Assembly: GCF_035818475.1 (NCBI RefSeq)
Contig: NZ_JAYMGV010000003.1
Location: 248,001 to 312,000 of the forward strand
DNA: 64,000 nucleotides
Direction of reading: 5' to 3'
From: Cognatitamlana sp035818475
GTDB taxonomy: Bacteria; Bacteroidota; Bacteroidia; Flavobacteriales; Flavobacteriaceae
Shown here: positions 1 to 8,095 of the stretch, one piece after another
How positions within the stretch are numbered: position 1 is the stretch's first letter
Layout of the letters: each line of letters begins with the position of its first letter
Program-made: the position numbers and the translations under genes
Notes under the pieces: model-generated
Database searches by the model: none
Seen by the model: the letters and a program-made list of their open reading frames with translations, nothing else
Told to the model about the DNA's origin: nothing

Positions 1-1
1 T

Positions 2-163
2 GACAAGGCTATGAAAGGAAAAGGCGTTGAAATTAATGGAGAAAACAGAAAGATTGAAACCGTAGTTGTTTCTCTTACAGGAAACATTGACTTAAATGAG
101 ATTTCTAAACTTACCGATAAGATGAATATCCCAGGCGGTAAACACCTTGAAAAGAATAAATAA
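2..163 (+). CDS. C-terminal end of a DUF4252-like protein (partial)
   Basis: The window opens inside a gene. Reading from base 2 gives 53 codons without a stop, ending in TAA at 161-163, and the tail runs ...ISKLTDKMNIPGG..., which resembles the end of DUF4252 proteins. The next gene, 14 bases on, is a complete DUF4252 lipoprotein, and tandem DUF4252 genes are common in Flavobacteriaceae. The function of the family is unknown. The N-terminus is outside the window, so a signal peptide cannot be checked. Confidence 0.6.
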   Translation, partial: DKAMKGKGVEINGENRKIETVVVSLTGNIDLNEISKLTDKMNIPGGKHLEKNK

Positions 164-177
164 ACCAGACATCAATC

Positions 178-720
178 ATGCAACGAACAATCAAATATTT
201 TCTATTATCATTATTTACCACAGTTATATTAGTTAGCTGTGGTAATGGTGAAAGTTTACAACGTTATTATGTAGATCATCAGGAAGCTAAAAACTTTATT
301 TCCCAGGATTTACCTTTATCTATGATAGAGATTGATAAATCTCAGTTTACAGAAGCACAGAAAGAGGCCTATGAATCTGTAAATAAATTGAATTTTTTGG
401 GATATAAAGTAAATGATAATAATGTTGAAGAGTATAATGCTGAATTAGCAAAAGTTAAAACTATTTTAAGTAATAGTAAATATAATGACCTGATGCAATT
501 TAGTGACAGAGGAAACAAAATCAGTGTTAAATATATTGGAACTGATGATGAAGCCGATGAGGTCATTCTTTTTGGAAGCTCAAAAGAAACAGGGTTTGGT
601 GTTGTTAGGGTGTTAGGTAATGATATGAGCCCTGACAAAATGGTAACTTTAATAGAAGTTTTGCAAAAAGCAAATATCCAAAGCGATCAAATAGAAAATG
701 TGATGAATTTCTTTAAGTAA
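178..720 (+). CDS. DUF4252 family lipoprotein
   Basis: A 180-residue protein with a lipoprotein signal: hydrophobic residues 8-19 followed by the lipobox LVSC, so Cys21 should be the lipidated residue. The rest (residues 45-180) matches the DUF4252 pattern, with a short helical region and a segment around GFGVVRVLGNDMSP. It lies 14 bases after another DUF4252-like gene and is probably co-transcribed with it. In related genomes these genes often follow a sigma factor and anti-sigma-type gene, but that part is outside the window. A strong hairpin follows the stop. The exact function is unknown. Confidence 0.85.
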   Translation: MQRTIKYFLLSLFTTVILVSCGNGESLQRYYVDHQEAKNFISQDLPLSMIEIDKSQFTEAQKEAYESVNKLNFLGYKVNDNNVEEYNAELAKVKTILSNSKYNDLMQFSDRGNKISVKYIGTDDEADEVILFGSSKETGFGVVRVLGNDMSPDKMVTLIEVLQKANIQSDQIENVMNFFK

Positions 721-741
721 TTAGAGCATGATGTTAATATC

Positions 742-772
742 AAAAAAAGCTTCCCATTGGGAAGCTTTTTTT
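742..772. terminator. Bidirectional rho-independent terminator
   Basis: A perfect 14-bp inverted repeat, AAAAAAAGCTTCCC / GGGAAGCTTTTTTT, with a 3-base loop (ATT). It has an A-run on one side and a T-run on the other, so it can serve the DUF4252 gene on + and the small membrane protein gene on -. It overlaps the stop codon of the latter by two bases. Confidence 0.9.
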
Positions 773-965
773 ATTTATCATTTTGTTCGTATGGCTTTTC
801 TTTAGGCTTAGGCTTCAGACTAAAAATATTAATCACAATAGTGAAAAATATAATGGTCAGTATAGTTAAAACAACAAAGTTCTCCAGAATATTTAATATT
901 CCAAATATAAAAATACCAGCAACCATAAAGCCGCTTAATATTAATATCTGTTTGTCGTTTAACAT
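771..965 (-). CDS. Small two-helix membrane protein
   Basis: A 64-residue protein with two hydrophobic stretches (about residues 8-25 and 30-49) and a charged Lys/Pro/Glu-rich tail (KPKPKEKP). It begins 9 bases after the stop of purB on the same strand and ends in the bidirectional terminator, which supports a real gene at the end of the purB transcript. I do not recognise the family. It could be a lineage-specific membrane peptide. The overlapping + strand frame (757-972) has no comparable support. Confidence 0.6.
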   Translation of the reverse strand: MLNDKQILILSGFMVAGIFIFGILNILENFVVLTILTIIFFTIVINIFSLKPKPKEKPYEQNDK

Positions 966-974
966 AAAATAAAT

Positions 975-2318
975 CTAAATCCCGGTATAATTACTAGGAG
1001 TAATACGTTTTAATTCGTCTTTTATTGTGTTAGAAACCTCTAAGGTATCAATAAAATTAGAAATAGAGTCCTGATTTATTTTAGAATTGGTTCTGGTCAA
1101 CCCTTTTAAAGCTTCATAAGGATTAGGATAACCTTCACGTCTTAATATGGTTTGAATGGCTTCAGCAACTACAGCCCAATTATTTTCCAGGTCTTCAGCA
1201 AACTTACTTTCATTCAATAATAATTTGTTCAATCCTTTTAAAGTAGATTTAAAACCAATTATAGTATGGCCAAAAGGTACACCAACATTTCGTAAAACAG
1301 TACTATCTGTTAGATCGCGTTGTAATCTGGAGATAGGTAATTTTGCAGAAAGGTGTTCAAAAACAGCGTTGGCAATTCCTAAATTCCCTTCAGAGTTTTC
1401 AAAATCTATAGGATTAACTTTATGTGGCATTGCAGAACTACCCACTTCTCCGGCTTTGATTTTTTGCTTAAAATAATCCATAGACACATAGGTCCAGATA
1501 TCTCTGTCTAAATCAATAATTATGGTGTTGATACGTTTTAAAGTATCAAACAATGCAGCCATGTGGTCATAATGCTCAATTTGTGTAGTTGGGAACGAAT
1601 GGTATAAACCTAATTTTTCCTGAACAAATTGTCCGCCGAAAGCTTTCCAGTCTATATTAGGGTAAGCCACATGATGTGCATTAAAATTACCGGTAGCTCC
1701 ACCAAATTTAGCAGCACTTGGTATATCATTCAATAAATTAAACTGTTCTTCAAGACGGGTTACAAAAACTTCAATTTCTTTACCAAGCCTTGTAGGAGAG
1801 GCCGGCTGACCATGAGTTCTTGCAAGCATTGAAATAGCTGCCCAGTCTTTAGATAACGCTTTTAATTTATTTAGGAGTACTAAATATTCAGGAACATAAA
1901 CGTCATTCATAGCGTCCTTAATACTTAAAGGTATGGCTGTATTATTTATGTCTTGAGAGGTTAATCCAAAATGAATAAACTCTTTGTATTCAGATAATCC
2001 TAAAGCATCAAATTTTTCCTTTATAAAGTATTCAACGGCCTTTACATCATGATTTGTTACAGATTCAATGTTTTTTATGGCCTGGGCATCCTCAGTAGAA
2101 AAATCTTTATAGATGGCTCTTAAGTTATCAAAAATAGTGCTGTCAACAGATTCAAGCTGTGGTAACGGGATTTCGCATAGTGCAATAAAATACTCTATTT
2201 CTACTAAAACACGATATTTTATTAAGGCTTCTTCCGAAAAATAAGGAGCTAATTCACTGGCTTTACTTCTATAACGTCCATCAATTGGCGAGATGGCATT
2301 TAATGCTGATAATGACAT
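975..2318 (-). CDS. purB: Adenylosuccinate lyase
   Basis: A 447-residue enzyme of the fumarase/aspartase superfamily. It catalyses two beta-eliminations of fumarate: SAICAR to AICAR, and adenylosuccinate to AMP. The signature loop GSSAMPHKVNPIDFE is at about residues 293-307 with the catalytic serine in GSSAMP. TSQDIN and the ARTHGQPASPT segment, with the other catalytic histidine, are at about 120-175. Length and sequence fit the E. coli-type PurB. It acts in the cytoplasm. A HEAT-like gene lies upstream and a small membrane protein gene downstream on the same strand. Confidence 0.97.
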   Translation of the reverse strand: MSLSALNAISPIDGRYRSKASELAPYFSEEALIKYRVLVEIEYFIALCEIPLPQLESVDSTIFDNLRAIYKDFSTEDAQAIKNIESVTNHDVKAVEYFIKEKFDALGLSEYKEFIHFGLTSQDINNTAIPLSIKDAMNDVYVPEYLVLLNKLKALSKDWAAISMLARTHGQPASPTRLGKEIEVFVTRLEEQFNLLNDIPSAAKFGGATGNFNAHHVAYPNIDWKAFGGQFVQEKLGLYHSFPTTQIEHYDHMAALFDTLKRINTIIIDLDRDIWTYVSMDYFKQKIKAGEVGSSAMPHKVNPIDFENSEGNLGIANAVFEHLSAKLPISRLQRDLTDSTVLRNVGVPFGHTIIGFKSTLKGLNKLLLNESKFAEDLENNWAVVAEAIQTILRREGYPNPYEALKGLTRTNSKINQDSISNFIDTLEVSNTIKDELKRITPSNYTGI

Positions 2319-2399
2319 ATTTTATGTAAATTTTTTGAAAATGCAAAGATAGTTTTTTCGTCTGAAGGCAGAGGAAAGAAAGGATAAGTTTTTTGCAAC

Positions 2400-2966
2400 T
2401 TATTTTTTCTTTATGTTCTTTAAAATATGTCTGGCTCTTGCTTTAAACCCTGAGCTTTGCATTTGAAAATCACGTTCTAAAATAAGTGCTAATTCCGGGT
2501 GGATCCAATCAAAATCCTGCCCAAATAAGAACAAAGTATGCATTGAATAGGCTTTAGGCGCTATTTTTTCATCATTGATCATGTAGTCAAAGCAGGTTTC
2601 AATGATACGCTCTTTATGCATATGGGTTAACGCTTTTTGTATGGTATTTTTAGTTTTTGAATAATAGGCTTTGGCTAAAAGCTCACAAATTTTGGCAACT
2701 GGCCTGACCGCAGAATCTAAATGTACTTTATGCATGTGTTTAGTAAATATATCTAAATAGGGAACAATACTTTCAATATTATTACTGCACATAAATTCAA
2801 AAACCCAGGTGGCACGTGGTGATGCTTTATCATCAACTCTGAAAAGAATTTCTAAAAGTTTAGGAACTAAATTTGGATTATTTGCAATTAAGTTAGCGTA
2901 GTATAAACGCTTTTCACGTGAATGATTTACGTTGCTTAATTCTTTATAGAGTGTCTCTGTAGTCAA
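2400..2966 (-). CDS. Helical HEAT/ARM-like protein next to purB
   Basis: A 188-residue protein made almost wholly of predicted helices with repeated hydrophobic patterns. It includes DDKASPRATWVFEFMC and IVPYLDIFTKHMHKVHLDSAVRPVAKIC, which resemble tandem HEAT/ARM helices. It has no signal peptide, membrane segment or catalytic motif that I recognise. It lies 81 bases upstream of purB on the same strand. Homologues beside purB in Flavobacteriaceae are sometimes labelled adenylosuccinate lyase, but nothing in this sequence supports that activity; the label is probably transferred from the neighbour. A protein-interaction role is likely. Confidence 0.8.
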   Translation of the reverse strand: MTTETLYKELSNVNHSREKRLYYANLIANNPNLVPKLLEILFRVDDKASPRATWVFEFMCSNNIESIVPYLDIFTKHMHKVHLDSAVRPVAKICELLAKAYYSKTKNTIQKALTHMHKERIIETCFDYMINDEKIAPKAYSMHTLFLFGQDFDWIHPELALILERDFQMQSSGFKARARHILKNIKKK

Positions 2967-3003
2967 ATGAATTTTAGTATTTTTAGAATCTAAAATTACT
3001 AAA

Positions 3004-3477
3004 ATGAAGATAATAAAAAAGATACTTTGGTTTATATTACTAGTATTTTTGATCGCTCAATTTTTTAGACCTGATAAAAATGCGGGAGATTTAGCTTCTA
3101 TAGAACCGTTTTTAAGTGAGACTAACCCACCTGAAGATGTCAAAAGAATTTTAAAGGAAACTTGCTATGATTGTCATAGTGATGTAACCAGATACCCATG
3201 GTATAATACTATAACACCAGTAAATTATTGGTTGTCCGGTCATATTAAACATGGAAAAGAGCATTTTAATGTGTCTAACTGGAAAGGCAATTCTATAAAA
3301 AGAAAAGATCATAAATTTGAAGAACTCATTGAAATGGTTGAAGAAAAAAGCATGCCCTTGAAGTCTTATACCTGGACACATGCTGAAGCAAACTTGACCG
3401 AAAGTCAAATTAAAGCTGTTATAGATTGGGCTAATTTGGTTAGACTAAAATATGGCTTGCAACCAAAGCCTGAATAA
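3004..3477 (+). CDS. Membrane-anchored heme-binding domain protein
   Basis: A 157-residue protein with one N-terminal membrane anchor (about residues 5-20) and one c-type heme motif CYDCH at about residues 54-58, followed by SDVTRYPWYN and a conserved Trp/His-rich stretch (YWLSGHIKHGKEHFNVSNW). This is the pattern of the heme-binding domain family PF14376, usually an extracytoplasmic monoheme protein of unknown partner. It diverges from the HEAT-like gene and is followed 39 bases later by a glycosyltransferase gene on the same strand. An electron-transfer or sensing role is inferred from the family only. Confidence 0.88.
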   Translation: MKIIKKILWFILLVFLIAQFFRPDKNAGDLASIEPFLSETNPPEDVKRILKETCYDCHSDVTRYPWYNTITPVNYWLSGHIKHGKEHFNVSNWKGNSIKRKDHKFEELIEMVEEKSMPLKSYTWTHAEANLTESQIKAVIDWANLVRLKYGLQPKPE

Positions 3478-3516
3478 GAAACTACATTTGTATTTATAAT
3501 AATTATTATCTGGTTT

Positions 3517-4743
3517 GTGGCAAAAAAGAAAGTATTAATTATTGGTTACGTATGGCCGGAACCTAAAAGTTCTGCAGCCGGAAGCAGGATGCTACAATTG
3601 ATTGAAGCCTTTCAATCTGAAGGTAGTGAAATTACTTTTGCCAGTCCATGTGCTAAAAGTGATAATGCTTTTAATTTGAACCACATTGGGGTTTCTCAAA
3701 AAGCTATAGCATTAAATGATTCTGATTTTGATGTTTTTGTTCAAAAACTAAACCCTGATATTGTGATGTTTGATCGTTTTATGATGGAAGAACAATTTGG
3801 ATGGCGTATAGCTGAGCATTGCCCCACCGCTATTAGAATTTTAGATACAGAGGATTTACATTGTTTACGTAAAGGAAGACATCAGGCTTTTAAAAATCAG
3901 AAGGCTTTTGATAAAACCTATTTGTTCAGTACTATAGCTAAACGTGAAATAGCAAGTATATACAGATGTGATTTAAGTTTGATCATATCTGAAGCAGAAA
4001 TGGAGGTTCTTACAGATCAGTTTAAGGTTGACAAATCACTTTTATTGTATTTGCCATTTATGTTAGAAGGAATTTCTAATAATGTTATACAGTTTGAAGA
4101 ACGTCAACATTTTATAAGTATTGGTAATTTTTTACACGCCCCTAATTATAATGCGGTATTATATCTAAAGGAAGTTATTTGGCCTCTAATTAGAAAGCAA
4201 CTGCCTAAAGTAGAATTACATATTTATGGGGCTTATACATCTCAAAAAGTAAATCAGTTACATAATGAAAAGGAAGGGTTTCTGGTTAAAGGATTTGCAG
4301 ATGATGTTAACCAAGTGATGCAACAAGCCAAAGTTTGCTTGGCCCCGATACGTTTTGGTGCCGGATTAAAAGGTAAGCTGATTGATGCTATGCAGAATGG
4401 AACACCTTGTGTAACAACATCTATTGGAGCTGAGGGAATGTATGGAAATTTACCGGCTAATGGTTTTATTGAAGATAAACCTAAGAACTTAGCAGAAAAG
4501 GCAGTGCAATTATATCAAGATGAAAAGCTATGGAATACATTTCAACAAAATGGGTTTCATATTATAAATAGTCGTTTTAATGAAAAAGGACATCAGGAAA
4601 AGCTTTTAAAAAGTGTTCAATATATTAAGGAACAGCTCCACGATATACGATTAAACAATTTTACCGGGCAAATGTTACAACATCATACAATGCAAAGTAC
4701 AAAGTATATGAGTAAATGGATAGAGGCGAAAAATAAAGATTGA
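3517..4743 (+). CDS. Glycosyltransferase, GT4-like
   Basis: A 408-residue GT-B-fold enzyme. The N-terminal half starts with the nucleotide-fold strand KKVLIIGYVWP and a flexible SSAAGSRM loop. The C-terminal half has ISIGNFLHAPN (about 203-213), VKGFADDV and the donor-site segment GAGLKGKLIDAMQNGTPCV, typical of GT1/GT4 glycosyltransferases that use nucleotide sugars. It is cytoplasmic, with no signal. The start is GTG at 3517, because no ATG lies before the conserved beta-strand. The acceptor is unknown; a surface glycan or glycoprotein is plausible. It converges with the Sir2 gene with 4 bases between the stops. Confidence 0.88.
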   Translation: MAKKKVLIIGYVWPEPKSSAAGSRMLQLIEAFQSEGSEITFASPCAKSDNAFNLNHIGVSQKAIALNDSDFDVFVQKLNPDIVMFDRFMMEEQFGWRIAEHCPTAIRILDTEDLHCLRKGRHQAFKNQKAFDKTYLFSTIAKREIASIYRCDLSLIISEAEMEVLTDQFKVDKSLLLYLPFMLEGISNNVIQFEERQHFISIGNFLHAPNYNAVLYLKEVIWPLIRKQLPKVELHIYGAYTSQKVNQLHNEKEGFLVKGFADDVNQVMQQAKVCLAPIRFGAGLKGKLIDAMQNGTPCVTTSIGAEGMYGNLPANGFIEDKPKNLAEKAVQLYQDEKLWNTFQQNGFHIINSRFNEKGHQEKLLKSVQYIKEQLHDIRLNNFTGQMLQHHTMQSTKYMSKWIEAKNKD

Positions 4744-4747
4744 AAAG

Positions 4748-5425
4748 TTATTTATGTAACAACCCAATCAACTGTTTTACACCAATAGTAGCAGGCTCAG
4801 TAATAACTGTCAAATGCGGTTTTTTAGATACTTGTGGATTGGGGTCAATAAAATAAATAGGCGTATCTTCAGGAACATAGTGCATTAATCCGGCTGCGGG
4901 ATATACTTGCATGGATGTACCTATAATAACCAAAATATCTGCTGTTTCACAAATACTTACAGCTTTTTCAATCATAGGGACATCTTCTCCAAACCAAACA
5001 ATATGGGGCCTTAATTGCGCTCCTTTTTTACAGGTATCTCCTAAAACTAAATCCGTTTTCCATTCTTGGATATCGCTTTCATCTGTCGTGCTTCTTACTT
5101 TTAGCAATTCTCCGTGTAAATGAATCACATTTGTACTTCCCGCTCTTTCATGTAAATCATCCACATTTTGTGTGACAATAGTTACTTTAAAATCGTTTTC
5201 CAATTTAGTTAAAGCATAATGTGCTTGGTTGGGCATAACTTCAAAAAGTTGTTTTCGTCTTTGGTTATAAAAATCTAAAACAAGTTCAGGGTTTGCAGCA
5301 AAACCTTGAGGAGTAGCCACCTCCATAACATCATGACCTTCCCATAAGCCATCAGCATCTCTAAAGGTTTTAATGCCACTTTCAGCACTTATGCCTGCTC
5401 CTGTAAGTACTACAATGTGTTTCAT
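4748..5425 (-). CDS. NAD-dependent protein deacylase, Sir2 family
   Basis: A 225-residue sirtuin. It shows GAGISAESGI (9-18), TQNVDD (85-90) and the catalytic His104 in HLHG. Tyr53 and Arg56 in FYNQRR match the Tyr/Arg pair that in SIRT5 and CobB selects acidic acyl groups such as succinyl, so lysine desuccinylation is plausible. The usual four zinc cysteines are missing: between residues 105 and 145 only Cys132 is present. A zinc-less sirtuin of this kind is known from other Bacteroidetes. It is cytoplasmic. The gene is alone on this strand between two + strand genes. Confidence 0.93.
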   Translation of the reverse strand: MKHIVVLTGAGISAESGIKTFRDADGLWEGHDVMEVATPQGFAANPELVLDFYNQRRKQLFEVMPNQAHYALTKLENDFKVTIVTQNVDDLHERAGSTNVIHLHGELLKVRSTTDESDIQEWKTDLVLGDTCKKGAQLRPHIVWFGEDVPMIEKAVSICETADILVIIGTSMQVYPAAGLMHYVPEDTPIYFIDPNPQVSKKPHLTVITEPATIGVKQLIGLLHK

Positions 5426-5447
5426 GTAATAAAGATACTAACTTTAT

Positions 5448-5544
5448 GTCATTGCAAGGAGATACGATGTGGCAATCTGTTTCAATTTATATTCAATTTA
5501 AAAAAAGATTACTTTGTCATTTGTACTTTATTTCTCGCAATGAC
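5448..5544. repeat. Dispersed repeat A, copy 1 (GTCATTGC...GCAATGAC ends)
   Basis: The element begins GTCATTGCAAGGAG and ends CTCGCAATGAC, giving inverted ends of about 8-10 bp around roughly 75 bases of AT-rich DNA that includes GTGGCAATCTGTTTCAAT. A second copy with the same beginning and the shared segment GGCAATCTGTTTAAT lies at 11518-11603. It fills the gap between two divergent genes. Similar short intergenic elements are widespread in Flavobacteriaceae and may be non-autonomous mobile elements. Confidence 0.7.
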
Positions 5545-5567
5545 AAAAACTTTCTTAATTTTGAAAT

Positions 5568-6227
5568 ATGATCGATCTAAAACTTCTTGAACACCTAGAA
5601 ACTTATCTTACAGAACAACGTAAAAATAAGTTTGCTAAAGTATTATCACAGCGCACCAAACATTTTACGGTAGCCACAGAAGATGTTTATCAGCTGCATA
5701 ATACCAGTGCAGTAATAAGGAGTTGTGACGTATTTGGAATCCAGGAAATAAATATTGTTGAAGAACAAAACACCAAGCGTATTGACAGAGAAATAGCTAT
5801 GGGTGCACAAAAATGGGTGGATTTAAACCGTTATCATACGGTAAAAGGCTGCATTACGGATTTAAAACAAAAAGGTTACCAGATCGTTGCTACCACACCA
5901 CATACCAATGATTGTGAATTACATGACTTTGATGTGACCAAAAAATCCTGTTTTTTCTTTGGAAGGGAAACAGAAGGCCTGTCTGAAGAGGTTTTAAATT
6001 CAGCCGACAGTTTTTTAAAAATCCCGATGTGTGGTTTTACCGAAAGTTTAAATATTTCTGTTTCGGCAGCTATCATATTACAACATGTAACTACAAAGTT
6101 GAAACAAACTAATGTGTTGTGGCAACTCTCTGAAAAAGAGGTGAATGCAAAGCGTTTAGATTGGTGTAAAAAAACAATTAAGAGCTATGATGAGATTGTA
6201 GAACGGTTTTATGAAGGAAAAAAATAA
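5568..6227 (+). CDS. trmH: TrmH-like tRNA 2'-O-ribose methyltransferase (SpoU family)
   Basis: A 219-residue SPOUT-class methyltransferase. The three SpoU motifs are present: the NTSAVIRSCDVFGI segment (about 45-58), FFGRETEGLS (about 131-140) and IPMCGFTESLNISVSAAI (about 152-169), which forms the knotted S-adenosylmethionine site. Length and the helical C-terminal tail fit TrmH, which methylates G18 of tRNA. It is cytoplasmic. A second SpoU enzyme at 11607-12407 belongs to a different subfamily. The exact target (tRNA G18 or another nucleotide) is inferred. Confidence 0.88.
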   Translation: MIDLKLLEHLETYLTEQRKNKFAKVLSQRTKHFTVATEDVYQLHNTSAVIRSCDVFGIQEINIVEEQNTKRIDREIAMGAQKWVDLNRYHTVKGCITDLKQKGYQIVATTPHTNDCELHDFDVTKKSCFFFGRETEGLSEEVLNSADSFLKIPMCGFTESLNISVSAAIILQHVTTKLKQTNVLWQLSEKEVNAKRLDWCKKTIKSYDEIVERFYEGKK

Positions 6228-6260
6228 TTATATTTATAGAACAATATAAATTTTATAGCC

Positions 6261-6785
6261 ATGATTTTTCTTTATATCGTTTTAATCCTTATTGGACTAT
6301 TTATTATTTTGCTACTGGTGGCGCCAAGAAAGTATGATGTTAATCGAAGTGTACTTATAGATAAACCTTTGCCGGAAGTTTTTCAATATATAAAGCTCAT
6401 CAAAAATCAAAATGAATGGTCCCCTTGGAAAAAGAAGGATCCGCAGATGAAACAAGAGTATCAGGGCACGGATGGGGAGGTTGGTTTTTTGTCTAAATGG
6501 GAGGGTAATAAAGATGTAGGTACTGGAGAACAAGAGCTGACCCGAATAGTAGAAAATGAGATCATTGAATCCCAACTAAGGTTCTTCAAGCCATGGAAAT
6601 CACAGTCAGAAGCTTACTTGAAAGTAGAAGAAGCAGATTTAGGAAAGACTAAAGTAATTTGGGGCTTTTCAGGCGAAAGTAAGCCACCAACAAATGTGTT
6701 CTTTTTGTTTTTTAACATGGATAAAACTGTTGGAAAAGATTTTGAAGAAGGGCTTTCCAGCCTAAAGACAATTTTAGAAAATTAA
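6261..6785 (+). CDS. SRPBCC family protein with N-terminal membrane anchor
   Basis: A 174-residue protein with a single N-terminal hydrophobic helix (residues 2-22) followed by a polyketide-cyclase/START-like beta-barrel. It starts at VNRSVLIDKPLPEVFQYI and includes NEWSPWKKKDP, the usual aromatic strand of this superfamily. SRPBCC proteins bind small hydrophobic ligands; no catalytic residue can be assigned. It lies 33 bases after trmH and 5 bases before the VOC gene, so the three may form one transcript. Confidence 0.85.
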   Translation: MIFLYIVLILIGLFIILLLVAPRKYDVNRSVLIDKPLPEVFQYIKLIKNQNEWSPWKKKDPQMKQEYQGTDGEVGFLSKWEGNKDVGTGEQELTRIVENEIIESQLRFFKPWKSQSEAYLKVEEADLGKTKVIWGFSGESKPPTNVFFLFFNMDKTVGKDFEEGLSSLKTILEN

Positions 6786-6790
6786 GCGTT

Positions 6791-7165
6791 ATGGAAACAA
6801 ATATGGTAGGCTGGTTTGAAATTCCAGTATCAGATATGGACAGGGCCAAAACATTTTATGAAACGGTTTTTAAAGTGGATATTGCCATTCATAATTTGGG
6901 AGGTTTGTTAATGGGATGGTTTCCGTTTACAGAAGGAAAAGAAGGTGCAGCGGGCACTCTGATTAAACAAGAATCTTATATCCCAAGCAAAGAAGGAGTT
7001 CTCATTTATTTTATTAGTGACAATGTACAAAATGAATTGGATAGGGTGGAAGATGCCGGAGGGCAAATATACCAGCCCAAAACACAGATTTCTCCGGAAT
7101 ATGGTTATATGGGTGTGTTTATAGATAGTGAAGGCAACAGAATAGCATTACATTCTAAAGCATAA
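6791..7165 (+). CDS. VOC family protein (glyoxalase/bleomycin-resistance fold)
   Basis: A 124-residue protein with the paired beta-alpha-beta-beta-beta layout of the vicinal-oxygen-chelate fold. It opens with VGWFEIPVSDMDRAKTFYETVF and closes with GYMGVFIDSEGNRIALHS. This arrangement is typical of small single-domain VOC proteins in Bacteroidetes. Metal ligands cannot be fixed from sequence alone; the Glu in DSEGN is one candidate. It begins 5 bases after the SRPBCC gene, so co-expression is likely. The substrate is unknown. Confidence 0.88.
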   Translation: METNMVGWFEIPVSDMDRAKTFYETVFKVDIAIHNLGGLLMGWFPFTEGKEGAAGTLIKQESYIPSKEGVLIYFISDNVQNELDRVEDAGGQIYQPKTQISPEYGYMGVFIDSEGNRIALHSKA

Positions 7166-7197
7166 AAAAAGGAAAACAAATGTTATTTTCCTTTTTT
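7164..7197. terminator. Bidirectional terminator
   Basis: The arms AAAAAAAGGAAAA and TTTTCCTTTTTT flank a 9-base loop between two convergent genes (VOC protein on +, carboxypeptidase-regulatory-like protein on -). A T-run follows on either strand. Confidence 0.75.
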
Positions 7198-7215
7198 CTT
7201 GATTTTTTATTTTAA

Positions 7216-7995
7216 TTAAATCTTTCTACTTCTGCCTCTGCTAAGTAGTTTATATTCTTCATAGCATTCGCTAATGGCATCAAGGATTTGTAGGTCATTG
7301 GCACTTTGAACAAAGCCTTTTGAATAATTACACTGGTTTACAATTTCATCCAAATCTACACGATCTACCTGAAGTAAAACCATGAGCATTTCTCTATCAA
7401 AGCGTGAAGCCAACAAATTTCTTATTTCATCATCCTGCTTCATTTTTTTAAGCTTTTTGAGCTCATTGGGTTTTTTGCCAAACATACGATGTAAAAAATC
7501 AGCAGGATTAAAAATAGAACCTATAACCTTGGTTAAGCCAGACTTTTTACTGGATGCCTCATAACCTGTACCTTCCAAACCTGAAATACTATAACGATAA
7601 TTGTCATTTATTTCCGGTACTTGCTTAATATCTACCTCTAAATATCCTGTTAATTTTAATTGGTTAACAACAACCTCTTCAAGAGCTAAAGCCAACTCTG
7701 TAAGCTCAATTTCAGCACTGCCAAACTTTAACCAGTCATTGGTTACTCTTACTTTAATAGATTTGAATCCTAAATAAGAAAGATGAAGTGTATCATTAAC
7801 TTTTGCAGAAATTGAAAACTCACCTTTGCTGTTTGTGGTAGTACCAATAACTTGGTTTAAATTAACAATATTTACACTTTCAAGCGGCGTGTTATCAGAA
7901 GAATTAATAATAACTCCAAACACACTATCTGTCTCTTGAGCTAAGGATATAGCAGAGATAAATAAAAAAGAAATAAGGAGCAGATAGTTCTTCAT
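7216..7995 (-). CDS. Secreted carboxypeptidase-regulatory-like domain protein
   Basis: A 259-residue protein with a signal peptide (about 1-19, cleavage after SLAQ). A CarboxypepD_reg-like beta-sandwich follows (about 22-105: VFGVIINSSDNTPLESVNIVN, then FSISAKVNDTLHLSYLGFKS), as found at the N-termini of TonB-dependent receptors but here without a barrel. The C-terminal 130 residues are Lys-rich and helical (PNELKKLKKMKQDDEIR) and I do not recognise them. It probably lies in the periplasm or at the outer membrane. Confidence 0.82.
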   Translation of the reverse strand: MKNYLLLISFLFISAISLAQETDSVFGVIINSSDNTPLESVNIVNLNQVIGTTTNSKGEFSISAKVNDTLHLSYLGFKSIKVRVTNDWLKFGSAEIELTELALALEEVVVNQLKLTGYLEVDIKQVPEINDNYRYSISGLEGTGYEASSKKSGLTKVIGSIFNPADFLHRMFGKKPNELKKLKKMKQDDEIRNLLASRFDREMLMVLLQVDRVDLDEIVNQCNYSKGFVQSANDLQILDAISECYEEYKLLSRGRSRKI

Positions 7996-8095
7996 AGAAT
8001 TTTTAATACCAATTTTGATATAAAAGTACTAAAGAAATTTTTAGTAATGCTTTAAGGGTTTTTATTTTGACTAAAAATTAACAAAACAAGGCATT

